Shown: positions 51,495-61,065, counted from the stretch's first letter. The stretch: 64,000 bases of DNA from CALGFI01 sp963786805 (GCA_963786805.1 CAWBAK010000006.1:62001-126000); one strand, 5' to 3'. Notes: a model not told the origin generated them from the letters alone. Translations and numbers: made by a program.

Positions 51495-51649
51495 GCCGGA
51501 CCGTCCTCCTGTTCCGTCCTTCGATAGGTGTTTCGTATCTGAACGCCGGGAGGATTCCGCTGGTTGCCTCTTTGTCCCGATGAGGGTCGAAAAGCGCAAC
51601 ACGCTCGGGGCCCGGGGCCGGGAGGTTCTGCCGCGACTCCGCCCGGCGA

Positions 51650-52985
51650 TCAGGGTTCCGGGGGTGCCGGCTCGTCGCTCGGCCCGGCTTGGGGTTCGGG
51701 CTGAACCCGCAGGATGAGGCCGTCGACGCCCCGGACCCGGACGCGGGTGTTGGGCGCGATCGGGTCCGTTCGCGCTGCGCCCGCGCCACAGGGTCCCCTT
51801 CACGTAGACGGGGCCCTCGGGCTTGAGCTCGCCGCGGGTCTCACCGACGAGCCCGACCAGGCCCTTCTGGGTCGAGGAGATCCGCTCGCGCGCCTGCACG
51901 GCCACGGTGAGCCCGAACCCCCAGTACAGGGCCGCGGCGACGACGAAGGCCCCGAGCAGCCACGGCGACACGTCGATCTGATCGGCCACGCCGCCGAACA
52001 GGAGCACCGAGCCGCCCAGGAAACCGGCGAGTCCGGCCGCCGTGAGCGGGCCGAGCCGTCTGACCAGGACGTCTCCGGTCATCAGTCCGATCCCCGAGAG
52101 AAGCAGGCCGAGCCCGATCCACGAGAAGGGCACGACCGTGAGGCCGTAGACCCCGAGCGCGACCATCCCGGCTCCGGCGAACCCCGCGAACCCGAACCCC
52201 GGCTGCGTGAGCTCGAAGGCGAGCCCGGCGAGCCCGAGGACCAGGAGCACATAGATCCAGGTCGGGGACGCGGCCGCGTGCAGTACCCGGTCGATCGGCC
52301 CGAGGTCGACGAATCGAACGTTCACGGGCTCCTCGCCCTCGACCAGCGCGATCCGGGTCCGGAGCGTGACCTCGCCCTCGGGCGTTCGGACCACCCGTCC
52401 GTCGAGCCGGTCCAGCAGGTCGGGGATCGAGGCGGCCGCGATCGAAGCGACGCCCACGTCGAGCGCCTCCTGTGCGGGAACCGGCTCGGCGGGGAACGCG
52501 CCGGGCAGGGGACGGCCGCGCTCGCGCATCCACTCGGACGCGAGCTCGCGCACCGCCGAGGGCGCAGGTTCCGAGGCGCCGGCGAGGTCGAGAGGCTCGA
52601 GCGGTCCCACACCGGCTCCCGGCGCGACCGCCGCATCGCTCGCGGCGTACATCAACAGGAGCGCGGCGCCCTGGACCTTGGCCGGCGCCGGCCCGACCCA
52701 CGCGATGACCGGAACCGCGGCCTCGTGCACCCAGCCCGCGATCTCGACCGCGTCCTGGTCGAGCGTTCCCGCGCTGTCGAGCTGGAGGATGACGGTCGAG
52801 CCGCTTCGCTCCGCATCGGCCAGCGCATCGCGCAGGTATGCGGCCACGGTGCGGTCGATCGACCCGTCGACCTTCACGACGGCGATGGATGCCTCTTCTC
52901 CTTGCGCGACCGCGGGCCCCACCGAGCCGGCGATGAGTCCGGCGACGGCGAGGATGAGCAGCAGGAACGGTGCGGACCGGCGCAT
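51650..52985 (-). pseudogene. NfeD-like membrane protein (ClpP-class serine protease), frameshifted near its C-terminus
   Basis: Signal peptide, then a ClpP-like domain (VILQLDSAGTLDQDAVEIAG, VIAWVGPAPAKVQGAALLLMYAASD), about four membrane helices and the start of the NfeD OB-fold (GLVGETRGELKPEGPVYVKGTLW). After about 51775 the proper continuation IAPNTRVRVRGVDGLILRV and the stop at 51650-51652 lie one frame away. As read without correction, the frame instead runs on through the whiB gene in phase. The catalytic Ser of membrane NfeD proteases is not clearly preserved (AKVQGA where ASAG is common). The family is thought to act in membrane quality control together with SPFH proteins. Confidence 0.78.
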
Positions 52986-53049
52986 GGGCGTCTCATGCTA
53001 CCCGTGCCACTCTTCGCCACCCCCGGGCTATCCTTTGCGCCGAACCCCC

Positions 53050-55577
53050 ATGCAAGCTCCCCCCAAGCCCGGATCCGAGACGACGTCGCGCCGGACCACC
53101 GCGCCGGCGCGACAGAACCTGCTTCGTCCCCGGCGAGTGATCGCGCCGCTCGTCCCCGTGGTGCTGGCCTTCGTACTGGCGTTCGGCGCGGTGCTCGTCG
53201 CCTTGGTGCTTCTTCCGCTGTTCGCGGGGGCCGGGATGGGTGTGAACGCGTTCCGCGACCGGCTCACGGACGCGGGGGTCGGAAGCGTGCAGATCCCGCG
53301 GTTCCCCGAACGCTCGGTCATCTACGCGGCCGACGGGTCCATCCTGGCGACGGTCTTCCTCGACGAGAACCGCAGGATCGTCAGGCTCGAGCGTGTCTCG
53401 GAGGTCGCGCGCAACGCGGTGGTCGCGATCGAGGACTCCTCGTTCTACGAGCACGGGGCCCTGGACTTCACCGCCTTGATCCGGGCCGCGATCGCGAACC
53501 TCGCGTCCGGCGAGATCGAGCAGGGCGGTTCGACGATCACCCAGCAGCTCGTCAAGAACGTCCTGATCGATACCCCCGCGCAGACGTTCGCCCGCAAGTT
53601 CCAGGAGGCGTCGCTCGCGATGCGGCTCGAGCGCCGCAAGACGAAGGACGAGATCCTCGAGCTCTATCTGAACGAGGTCTACTTCGGCAACGGCGCGTAC
53701 GGGATCGGCACGGCCGCAGAGACGTATTTCAAGAAGCCGCCCGGCGAGTTGAAGCTCGCCGAGGCCGCGCTCCTCGCGGCGCTGATCCGGGCACCGGGCA
53801 CGTACGACCCGGTGACGAACGAGGCGGCCGCGCGCGGCCGTCGCAACCTGGTGCTCGCGCGGATGGCCGAGCTCGGGCTCGCCGACCCCGAGCGCGTCGA
53901 GCGCGCTCAGCAGAAGGGGCTCGGTCTCGCGCGGAACGTCGGACCTCCGAAACAGAGGATCGAGCCGTTCTTCGTCTACTACATCCGCAACCTGATCCTG
54001 GAGAACGAGGACGGCGAGTTCGACGAGTTCGGCTTGCGGCGCCTGCAGCGCGTCCACACGCTGTATCAGGGCGGCTTGAAGATCTACACCACGCTCGACC
54101 CGGCCTGGCAGGAGTACGCGCAGGCGGCCCTGGACGCGAGCCCGAACCTGGGTCCGGAGAAGACCTCGCCCGACGCATCGCTCGTCTCGGTCGAAACGCG
54201 GACGGGAGCGATCCGGGCGATGCTCTCGGGCAAGAACTACGAACGGGACCAGTTCGACCTCGCGTGGCGTGGCACGCGGCAGGTGGGCTCGGCGTTCAAA
54301 CCGTTCACGCTGGCCGCCGCGTTCCGAGAGGGCTTCCCGCCGGGCAAGGTGTACTCGTCGGCGTCGCCGCTCTGCGGCCTTGCCGGTTGGATCAGTGCGA
54401 GCGGCTGCGTCAGCAACGCGGAGGGCGGGAGCGATCGCGGGTACATGGATCTGTGGACCGCGACCGAGAACTCGGTCAACGTCGTGTTCGCGCAGCTCGC
54501 GCTCGACGTCGGTCCCGAGAACATCGTGGAGACCGCCCACCTCATGGGGATCACGTCGGCGCTCGACGCCGTTCCGTCGATCACCCTCGGCGTCGAGGAG
54601 GTCTCGACGCTCGACATGGCCTCGTCGTTCGGGACGCTCGCGAATCAGGGCGTCCACTGCGAGCCGTACGCGGTCGCCAGGGTCGAGGCGCCGGACGAGG
54701 ACGGGAGCGGCGTCCACAACCTCTACCGGCATCGCCGGCAGTGCGAGAAGGCGATCGCCCCCGACATCGCGAATCTCATCACGGCGATGCTCCAGCGCGT
54801 GGTCACCAGCGGCACGGGCACGGCCGCGGGCATCGGCCGGCCGGTGGCCGGCAAGACCGGTACCGCGCAGGACTACACGAACGTCTACTTCGCTGGCTAC
54901 ACGCCGCAGGTCTCGACGGCGGTGTGGGTCGGCCACCCCTCCGGGCAGATCGAGATGAGTGGGTACTTCGGCGGAACCGTCGCGGCGCCCATCTGGCACG
55001 ACTTCATGATCCAAGCGATGCAGGGATACCGGATCGAGGGCTTCCCGGCGCCGCCGGCGCCAGAACGTGGCCAGGTCCCCGACGTCGTCGGGCTGAGGTC
55101 GGAGGAGGCGCAGGCGCTCCTCGTCGAGGCGAACTTCACCCCGATCGTCGAGAAGGTCGACTCGTTCGAAGAGACGAACACGGTGCTGTCGCAGACGCCG
55201 GGCGGCGGCGCGAGCGCGACCCTCGGCAGCGCCGTGACCGTCCAGGTCAGCAACGGCAAGGGCGAGCCCGTGATCGTTCCGCACCTCACCGGCCTGCGCG
55301 AGGACGATGCCGTGAAGAAGCTCGAGAAGTTGGAGCTGTTCGCGTCGATCACGTACGTCGACGTGAACGACCCGCACATGGACGGCATCGTCCTGGCTCA
55401 AACGCCGATCGGCGACGGGACCAAGCAGGTCGACGCCGGGTCGACCGTCGAGCTCCAGGTCGGGCAGTTCCAGGACGGAAACGGCAACGGCGATGGCAAC
55501 GGCAATGGCGATGGCGATGGCAAGGCGGGAACGGGAACGGGAACGGTTCTCGGGCACTCCTGCGACGCCGCGCCTAA
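53050..55577 (+). CDS. Class A penicillin-binding protein with two PASTA domains
   Basis: About 843 residues. A basic Pro-rich cytosolic start, one membrane helix, then the transglycosylase domain (EDSSFYEHGALDFTAL, GGSTITQQLVKN, YFGNGAYGIGTAAETYF) and the transpeptidase domain with active Ser in GSAFKPF, a GTA motif KTGTAQD, and two PASTA domains (VPDVVGLRSEEAQALL, VPHLTGLREDDAVKKL). It ends with a Gly/Asn/Asp repeat tail. Near 55523 one base seems lost: one frame gives KAGTGTGTV and runs to 55647 across the next gene, the other gives GGNGNGNGS and stops at 55577. I take the stop at 55577. It polymerises and cross-links peptidoglycan outside the membrane. Confidence 0.88.
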
Positions 55578-56029
55578 TCGCCGAGGCGCTCCCGGACCTT
55601 CCGCTGGACGACGGTACCGTCGACGGCACCCTTCGCCTTCCCCATGACGACACCCATGACCTTGCCCATCTCTTTCAGGGACGTCGCGCCGGTGGAGGCG
55701 AGGGCCTCGTCGATCATCGCGTCGACGGCCGCCTCGTCGAGCTGCTCAGGGGCGTAGGGCTCCAACACCTCGCGTTCCGCGCGTTCCTTCTCGGCGAGCT
55801 CGAGCCGGCCCGCGGACTCGAAGGCCTCGATCGACTCGAGCCGCTTCTTGACCTCCTTGGCGGCAACGTCGCGGACCTCGTCGTCCGAGAGCTCTCGGCG
55901 AAGCTCCTTCTCCCGGTTCGTGATCGCGGCGACCAGCATCCGGAGCGCGCCGAGGCGAACGCGTTCGCCGGCCTTCAGCGCGGCCGTCATCTCCTCGTGC
56001 GCTTTCCGCTTGAGGGTGGCGTCGCCCAC
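55574..56029 (-). CDS. GatB/YqeY domain protein
   Basis: A 151-residue protein of the YqeY family, related to the C-terminal tRNA-binding domain of GatB. Key blocks: LKAGERVRLGALRMLVAAITNREKE, DVAAKEVKKRLESIEAFESAGR, EREVLEPYAPEQL and KEMGKVMGVVMGKAKGAVDG. The GTG at 56029 has a GGGAG site nine bases upstream; the same frame further upstream is antisense to the phosphoesterase gene. It is convergent with the PBP gene (four-base overlap of the stops) and divergent from the phosphoesterase by only 16 bases, so its promoter must overlap that gene. Confidence 0.9.
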   Translation of the reverse strand: MGDATLKRKAHEEMTAALKAGERVRLGALRMLVAAITNREKELRRELSDDEVRDVAAKEVKKRLESIEAFESAGRLELAEKERAEREVLEPYAPEQLDEAAVDAMIDEALASTGATSLKEMGKVMGVVMGKAKGAVDGTVVQRKVRERLGD

Positions 56030-56045
56030 CGTAGACTCCCCTCCC

Positions 56046-56927
56046 GTGCTTGCGTGGATCCTGCTCGCGATCGCTCTGCTCGGCGTCGCGTGTGTGATGT
56101 ACGGGGTCCTGATCGAGCGTCGCGCGTACCGGCTGGTCCGCCGCCGCCTGGCCATCCTACCGGCGAACGGTCCCGAATCACTCAATGTCCTGCACCTGTC
56201 GGACCTGCACTTCGTCCGAGACGACGAGCGGAAGCGGCGGTTCCTCGGATCGCTGCCGATGGCCGATGTCACGGTCGTCACCGGCGACTTCCTGGCCGAA
56301 CCCGAGGCGGTCGAGATCGCCGTCGCCGCCGTTGGCGCGAACCGAGGTCGCCTCGCGTCGTGGTTCGTCCTCGGCTCGAACGACTACTTCGCGCCGCGCT
56401 TCGTGAATCCGCTCCTCTACCTCGTCCGCCGCCGCGGCGCCAGACCCCGACGCGCGCGACGCGGCCGCCCTCGCGAGCTCGTTGCGGCACTCCAGGCGGA
56501 CGGATGGCGAGACCTCACGAACGTGCGCGAGGAGATCGATCTCGAGGGCCTCGCGGTAGAGCTCCTCGGATTGGACGACGCCCACATCAGCAAGCACGAC
56601 CTCCGCCTCGCACCCCGCCGGGCACCGGAGCGCTTCGGGTTCGCGGTCATGCACTCGCCGGATTCCGCCCCAGAGGTCGTCGCGTGCGGCTATCCGCTCG
56701 TCGTCGCGGGGCACACGCACGGAGGACAGGTGCGATTGCCCCTGGTCGGCGCGCTCGTCACGAACTCACATCTTCCACGGCGGGTCGTTTCCGGCCTGCT
56801 CCGTCTCGGCGACGGTCTCGTGCATGTCTCGCCGGGGCTCGGCACGAGCAAGTTCGCGCCGTTCCGCTTCCTCTGCCCTCCCGAGGCGACGATGCTCGAG
56901 CTGTCGCGAGCCCCTCAGCGGCAGTAG
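56046..56927 (+). CDS. Membrane-anchored metallophosphoesterase (YkuE-like)
   Basis: A 293-residue protein. One N-terminal membrane helix (WILLAIALLGVACVMYGVLI) precedes a calcineurin-like domain: LHLSDLHFVRD, VTGDFL, LGSNDYFA (Ser-Asn-Asp in place of GNHD), VMHSPDS and VAGHTHGGQVRLP. The last motif and the overall layout match YkuE/YaeI-type enzymes that act near the membrane. The basic stretch near residue 130 (RRRGARPRRARRGRPR) is an insertion. The GTG at 56046 lies 16 bases from the divergent YqeY-type start. It overlaps the convergent lysyl oxidase gene by 13 bases. Confidence 0.87.
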   Translation: MLAWILLAIALLGVACVMYGVLIERRAYRLVRRRLAILPANGPESLNVLHLSDLHFVRDDERKRRFLGSLPMADVTVVTGDFLAEPEAVEIAVAAVGANRGRLASWFVLGSNDYFAPRFVNPLLYLVRRRGARPRRARRGRPRELVAALQADGWRDLTNVREEIDLEGLAVELLGLDDAHISKHDLRLAPRRAPERFGFAVMHSPDSAPEVVACGYPLVVAGHTHGGQVRLPLVGALVTNSHLPRRVVSGLLRLGDGLVHVSPGLGTSKFAPFRFLCPPEATMLELSRAPQRQ

Positions 56928-58372
56928 GGGAAGCAGCCGCCCTCCGTGTCGATGCCGTGCCAGGGCGGGACCGAGGCTCGTCGGTCACCGGGCTCGCCGC
57001 GTAGCTTGATCAGTCGATCCTGGATGTTGTTCGCGGTCGAGCCCTCGAACAGCAAGCCGGTTGGGTTCACCTCGGTCCGGATGTAGTAGTCGCCGTTCGG
57101 CAGGTCCGTGATGTCGAACGCCTGTCCGGGGATGAACTGCCCGTAGGTGTCACCCCAGCCGACGTCGAGGACCTCGCGGATCCAGATCGCCCCCGGTCCT
57201 CCGCACATCGAGAACAGGTCGCCGCCGAAGTAGGCGGTCCAGTTGGCGTTCGGCACGGCGAGATCGATCGCGTCCGTGTTGGCGAGACACCAGGATTGCT
57301 TGCCCGAGATCGCGATCTCGCCGCTGTTCGCGTCGAGGATCGAGTACTGCGTGAACTCCTCGAAATGCCAGTGCGTATGCGACCGGTGATACTCCAGCTG
57401 GCCGACCGGCGCCCGGCCCAGGGGGACCCCGTCCACGTGGAAGTACTGGAACGCGTCCATGAAGTCCTGGTCGATCTCGCGGAACCCCTCGACGACCAGG
57501 GTCCCGGGGCCGGCGTTCCACTCGGTGGCGTTGAACGCGAGGTAGTCCCGGCCCCTGCGGTGATACGTCGAGATCCCCCACGCGGGCAGCGCGACGAGGT
57601 CCGGCAGACCCTCGGGATCGGGGGTCGTGGTCGTCGGAACCCGCGGACCTGGGGCGTACGGCGACGCCAAGGTCCGCTCGGCGCGAGCGGGGATCGTGCC
57701 TCGGTCGAACACCTCGATGCGCACCCGAGCCTCGGACTCGAGGGGCTCGAGGCCGAGCGCCTCGACCCATAGGGGATCGACCCATACGCGGAGCGAGTAG
57801 TTGCGGCGCGGCGCGTTGAACCCGAGCCCGAAGTCGGACATCGCGGTCACGGCCCAGTGATCGTCGATCCCCCACACCATGCCCCGGGTGAACGGGTTCC
57901 CGCCGCAGATGTACGGATACGCCGAGTTGACCGGGCCCTCGTCGTCGAGCCGGGCTCGGTAGTAGGTGTTGGGGCAGAAGTCGAACGACTCGCGGGTGAT
58001 CAGCGTGCCGTGAGCGTCGCGGACACTCACGTGCACGAAGTCCTTCAACCCGGACCAGCCGCGCAGCAGCTCGACCGGGAGCGTCCGAAGGATCGCGCCG
58101 GTGGTCGGGTCCGTCTGGACCAGGGTCACCGGCGAGTCGTAGTCGGCGCGCGTCGCCCGGAGCTCGAACCCTCCGCCGACCGAGGCTACCCAGACGCCGG
58201 GGTCGACGAACACGAAGTTGCGCCGGTCGCGCTCGACCGTGACCGTCGTGGTGGCGGCGAAGAGTCGCACCTTCGGAGGATCGACGGCCGCCGCAGGCGG
58301 CATCCCCGCGAGCACTGTCAACGATGCGAGAGCGAGCACGAACGAAGCGAAGGTGCGACGCGGGCGAGACAT
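56915..58372 (-). CDS. Bacterial lysyl oxidase-like secreted protein
   Basis: A 485-residue secreted protein with an N-terminal signal peptide (FVLALASLTVLAGMPPAAA). The C-terminal ~200 residues match the lysyl oxidase (copper amine oxidase) family: the copper motif HTHWHFEEF with His at 332, 334 and 336, preceded by GRAPVGQLEYHRS and followed by the SWCLANTDAID and QFIPGQAFDITDLPNGDYYIRTEVNPTG segments. Lysyl oxidases cross-link proteins by oxidising lysine; actinobacterial homologues such as those in Streptomyces are secreted. The N-terminal 250 residues are of unknown fold. A glycosyltransferase gene lies upstream on the same strand, 99 bases away. Confidence 0.88.
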   Translation of the reverse strand: MSRPRRTFASFVLALASLTVLAGMPPAAAVDPPKVRLFAATTTVTVERDRRNFVFVDPGVWVASVGGGFELRATRADYDSPVTLVQTDPTTGAILRTLPVELLRGWSGLKDFVHVSVRDAHGTLITRESFDFCPNTYYRARLDDEGPVNSAYPYICGGNPFTRGMVWGIDDHWAVTAMSDFGLGFNAPRRNYSLRVWVDPLWVEALGLEPLESEARVRIEVFDRGTIPARAERTLASPYAPGPRVPTTTTPDPEGLPDLVALPAWGISTYHRRGRDYLAFNATEWNAGPGTLVVEGFREIDQDFMDAFQYFHVDGVPLGRAPVGQLEYHRSHTHWHFEEFTQYSILDANSGEIAISGKQSWCLANTDAIDLAVPNANWTAYFGGDLFSMCGGPGAIWIREVLDVGWGDTYGQFIPGQAFDITDLPNGDYYIRTEVNPTGLLFEGSTANNIQDRLIKLRGEPGDRRASVPPWHGIDTEGGCFPYCR

Positions 58373-58471
58373 GGGGATCCCCTCCAGTGTTCGAGTGCAG
58401 CCGGCCGATGGTACCGGGGTACGACGGCTGTGGCTTGCCTCGCGTTCCGCCGGGCACGGGTTTCGGACGGA

Positions 58472-59503
58472 TCAGCCGCCTGCCGCGCGCTCGTAGACGC
58501 GCTCGTAGCCGGCGACCATCGCGTCCTTGGAGAAGAGGCGCTGAACACGCTCACGGGACACGTGAGGGTCGAGCTCGTCGAGATGGGCGAGCCGTTCGGC
58601 AGCACGCTCCGCGTACGGATCGACGTCGACGATCCATCCGGTCCTGCCGTCCTCCACCAACTCGGGAACAGAGCCTCGCGGCGTGCCGATCACGGGGGTT
58701 CCGCACGCCATCGCCTCGACCATCACGAGGCCGAAGGGCTCGGGCCAGTCGATGGGGAACAACACCGCTTTCGCCCGGCGAAGCAGATCGACCTTCTCGT
58801 CGTGGGTGATCTCACCGAGCACCTCGAAATCCGCAGGCAGGATCGGCTTCACCCTCGCTTCCCACTCGTGATGCTCCGCGGGCTCGGCGATCTTCACCGC
58901 CGAGACGAGTCGCACACCCGCCAACTTCGCGGCCTCGACCGCGCGCCGCCATCCCTTCTCGGGCGCCGCGCGACCGAGGAACAGGACGAAGTCCTCCTTC
59001 TGCTCCTGGAGCGGATACATGTCCAGGTCGATCCCGTTGTAGACGACGCCTCCGTAGTGGAGACCTGGTTCGAACGCCTTCTGCGCCTCGCTGATCGCGA
59101 CGTACCACGCACGGTTGCCGGCCTGCGAGTACAGGAGCTTCATGTCGGGGGTGAACGACCCGTGCAGGGTGTGGATCGTGGGGATCCCCGTCTCGATGGC
59201 CGCGGCCAGCGCCGAGAACGGCGAGTGCACGTGCAAGACGTCGAACCGCGATCGCGCGTCCCTGAGCGCCGCGAGGGTCTGGGTCGTGTCGAGGACGATG
59301 TCGTTGATCGCCGTCGGGCCGAGTGCCCGCTCGTAGACGTACTCGAGCCGTGCCTTGGTGCGGGAGTCGCCGGTCGCGAACAGGGTCACCTCGTGGCCGG
59401 CCTCCGCGAGCCCGTCGGCCAGCAGCGCCACCACCCATTCGATCCCGCCGTAGCCCTTGGGGGGCACGGCCAGCCACGGTGGAGAGAGCTGCGCGATCCT
59501 CAT
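58472..59503 (-). CDS. Glycosyltransferase family 4 (GT-B fold)
   Basis: A 343-residue cytosolic glycosyltransferase. It begins MRIAQLSPPWLAVPPKGYGGIEWVV, has HVHSPFSALAAAI and the family 4 donor-binding region FLGRAAPEKGWRRAVEAAKLAG, and the C-terminal EX7E motif EPFGLVMVEAMACGTPVIG with GSVPELV. Members use nucleotide sugars to extend lipids or polysaccharides. The acceptor is not known. It is on the same strand as the lysyl oxidase gene but 99 bases upstream of it. Confidence 0.92.
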   Translation of the reverse strand: MRIAQLSPPWLAVPPKGYGGIEWVVALLADGLAEAGHEVTLFATGDSRTKARLEYVYERALGPTAINDIVLDTTQTLAALRDARSRFDVLHVHSPFSALAAAIETGIPTIHTLHGSFTPDMKLLYSQAGNRAWYVAISEAQKAFEPGLHYGGVVYNGIDLDMYPLQEQKEDFVLFLGRAAPEKGWRRAVEAAKLAGVRLVSAVKIAEPAEHHEWEARVKPILPADFEVLGEITHDEKVDLLRRAKAVLFPIDWPEPFGLVMVEAMACGTPVIGTPRGSVPELVEDGRTGWIVDVDPYAERAAERLAHLDELDPHVSRERVQRLFSKDAMVAGYERVYERAAGG

Positions 59504-59577
59504 GCCACCTCCATCGTCGGCGCCGCGAGCCGCAATGTACCCGGTCGCCTGAAGGTCGAGCCGCTAGACTGGGCACA

Positions 59578-59651
59578 CGGGACGTAGCGCAGCTTGGTAG
59601 CGCGCAGCGTTCGGGACGCTGAGGTCGCGGGTTCAAGTCCCGCCGTCCCGA
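59578..59651 (+). tRNA. tRNA-Pro (anticodon CGG)
   Basis: The acceptor arms CGGGACG (59578-59584) and CGTCCCG (59644-59650) pair perfectly, with discriminator A at 59651. The D arm carries GCGC-AGCTTGGTA-GCGC, the anticodon stem is CAGCG/CGCTG with loop TTCGGGA (anticodon CGG), and the T arm is CGCGGGTTCAAGTCCCGCC. CCA is not encoded. The 74-nt length is normal. Confidence 0.96.
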
Positions 59652-59664
59652 CCCACATCGGTAC

Positions 59665-59761
59665 TCTCCGAACTCGAAAAGGTTCCGCCGCAAAGCAACA
59701 GAGGTTTGACTGGCCCCCGGCCGGTCGATATCCTCGTTCGCGGCTGCCCGGGAAGGCAGCC
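59665..59761 (+). promoter_or_regulatory. Structured leader with terminator-like hairpin before the NlpC/P60 gene
   Basis: In order: GAAC/GTTC stem with a CGAAAA loop (about 59669-59684), the unpaired string CGCAAAGC (59689-59696), a GAGG/CCTC outer stem with an inner GACTGGCC/GGCCGGTC hairpin (about 59701-59735), and a GGCTGCC/GGCAGCC hairpin (59742-59761) followed by TTCTTC just before the ribosome binding site CCGGAGG. The layout looks like a sensor domain plus expression platform. NlpC/P60 genes in Actinobacteria are often under riboswitch control (for example c-di-AMP), but the conserved core of a named class could not be confirmed by eye. Confidence 0.4.
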
Positions 59762-59781
59762 TTCTTCATGTCCGGAGGCTG

Positions 59782-60837
59782 ATGATAAGAACCGCCCGGT
59801 TCCTCGCCGCCCGGCTGCTCGCCGTGGTGATCCTCGTTTCGGCTTCCCTCGGCTCCGTGACCCTTTCCTCGGCGGCTCCCACGCAGGACGACGTCCGCCG
59901 CGCGAAGGATCGACTCGACGCTCTCAACCGCGACCTCTCCCTGCTCGTGGAGCGGTACAACCAGGCGCGGATCCGCCTGAACGACGTGCAGGTGCGTCTG
60001 TCCGAAGTCCGACTCCAGGCAGAGCTGGCGCAAGCGGAGGCGGACCGCGCCCGAGCGAGCCTCAACCGCTCCGCCGCTCGCGCGTTCACGGGCTTCGGGT
60101 CACAGTTCGCGGTGCTGTTGGACGCCACCTCGCTCGGGGACTTCTCCGACCGGCTCGAGTTCATCGGGAGCATGGCGGAGGCGGATGCGGACCTCGCCAC
60201 GCAAGCCGAGCTCGCCGGCCAGGAGGCGCGGTGGACCGCCGACGAGTTGCAGGCCGCCGTCGAACAGCGGCGCGACATCCTCGACGAGCTCGCGGCAGAG
60301 AAAGAGCAGATCGATACACGGGTCGATGAAGCACGGGCGTTGTACTCAGAGCTCGATCGCGAGTACCACGAGGCGCTCGCGTCGGCTCGAGCTGCGGCCG
60401 AGGCCGCCGCTCAGCAGGAGTTCACGGGCGGCTCCGGCGGCGGCTCGGTGGGTGTCTCTCCCATCCCACCGCCTCCGGCTCCGAACGCGAACGTCGCGGC
60501 CGTTCTCGAAGCCGCGTACTCGGCGATCGGCACGCCGTATCAGTGGGGAGGCGCGAGCCCGGAGACCGGATTCGACTGCTCGGGCTTCACGATGTGGTCC
60601 TGGGCGCACGCCGGTGTCTCGCTCCCGCACTCTTCGGCCGCGCAGTACGGCTCCCTGCCGCACGTCGCCCGCGAGGACCTGCAAGCCGGGGATCTCCTCT
60701 TCTTCTACAGCCCGATCTCGCATGTCGCGATGTACGTGGGGGGCGGACGGATGATCCACGCGTCGCACCCCGGGACGACCGTCTCCGTCGTCGCGGTGTA
60801 CTGGGACAGCTTCTCCGGTGCCGCGCGGCCCGGCTGA
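59782..60837 (+). CDS. NlpC/P60 peptidoglycan endopeptidase with N-terminal coiled coil
   Basis: A 351-residue secreted protein. A signal peptide (core LLAVVILVSASLGSV) is followed by a long coiled coil of about 200 residues rich in Arg/Glu/Ala, a Gly/Ser/Pro linker, and a C-terminal NlpC/P60 domain with Cys266 in FDCSGF, His314 in SHVAMYVG and a third polar residue in MIHASH. It cuts gamma-D-Glu-mDAP links in peptidoglycan. The coiled coil may inhibit or direct the enzyme, as in RipA-like proteins. The leader upstream is structured. The ATG at 59782 has CCGGAGG seven bases upstream. Confidence 0.92.
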   Translation: MIRTARFLAARLLAVVILVSASLGSVTLSSAAPTQDDVRRAKDRLDALNRDLSLLVERYNQARIRLNDVQVRLSEVRLQAELAQAEADRARASLNRSAARAFTGFGSQFAVLLDATSLGDFSDRLEFIGSMAEADADLATQAELAGQEARWTADELQAAVEQRRDILDELAAEKEQIDTRVDEARALYSELDREYHEALASARAAAEAAAQQEFTGGSGGGSVGVSPIPPPPAPNANVAAVLEAAYSAIGTPYQWGGASPETGFDCSGFTMWSWAHAGVSLPHSSAAQYGSLPHVAREDLQAGDLLFFYSPISHVAMYVGGGRMIHASHPGTTVSVVAVYWDSFSGAARPG

Positions 60838-60849
60838 CCGGTCAACGCC

Positions 60850-61056
60850 TCAGGCCGGCGGCAGGTCTCCCAGGTCGGCGAGCCTCGTGTCCGCTTGCTG
60901 CACGAGCCCGTCGTTGCCGATCTCGACCGCGGCGGTTCGCGCTTGCAGCAGAAGGTCCCGAGCCTGCTGCTTGCGGACGTCCGTCTTCCCGGACGTCGCG
61001 TACTTGAGCTTCTCGTCCGCCTTGACGATGAGCTCGAAGATCTCTTTCGGATCCAA
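60850..61056 (-). CDS. Small cytosolic helical protein, function unknown
   Basis: 68 residues of two or three helices: EIFELIVKADEKLKYA, KQQARDLLLQARTAAVEIG and GLVQQADTRLADLGDLPP. It begins with TTG at 61056, preceded by GAGGAG about six bases upstream. It lies nine bases after the thioredoxin reductase stop on the same strand, so the two are co-transcribed. The pattern resembles small helical-repeat (TPR-like) proteins but no family can be named. Confidence 0.65.
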   Translation of the reverse strand: MDPKEIFELIVKADEKLKYATSGKTDVRKQQARDLLLQARTAAVEIGNDGLVQQADTRLADLGDLPPA

Positions 61057-61065
61057 CGGGTCTCC

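Noticed and set aside
51213..52985. A fusion protein of NfeD and WhiB
   Set aside because: The in-phase reading arises from a probable one-base shift near 51.77 kb. The NfeD C-terminus and stop exist in the next frame, and WhiB has its own GTG and ribosome binding site.
52993..55653. An 886-codon minus-strand frame opposite the penicillin-binding protein
   Set aside because: The plus-strand protein has complete transglycosylase, transpeptidase and PASTA motifs. The antisense frame is a composition artefact.
59652..59735. A confirmed c-di-GMP or c-di-AMP riboswitch
   Set aside because: CGCAAAGC and a GAAA-capped stem recall the GEMM class, but the GGCAAA half and tetraloop receptor were not found, and the ydaO core could not be aligned. 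Reported only as a candidate structured leader.
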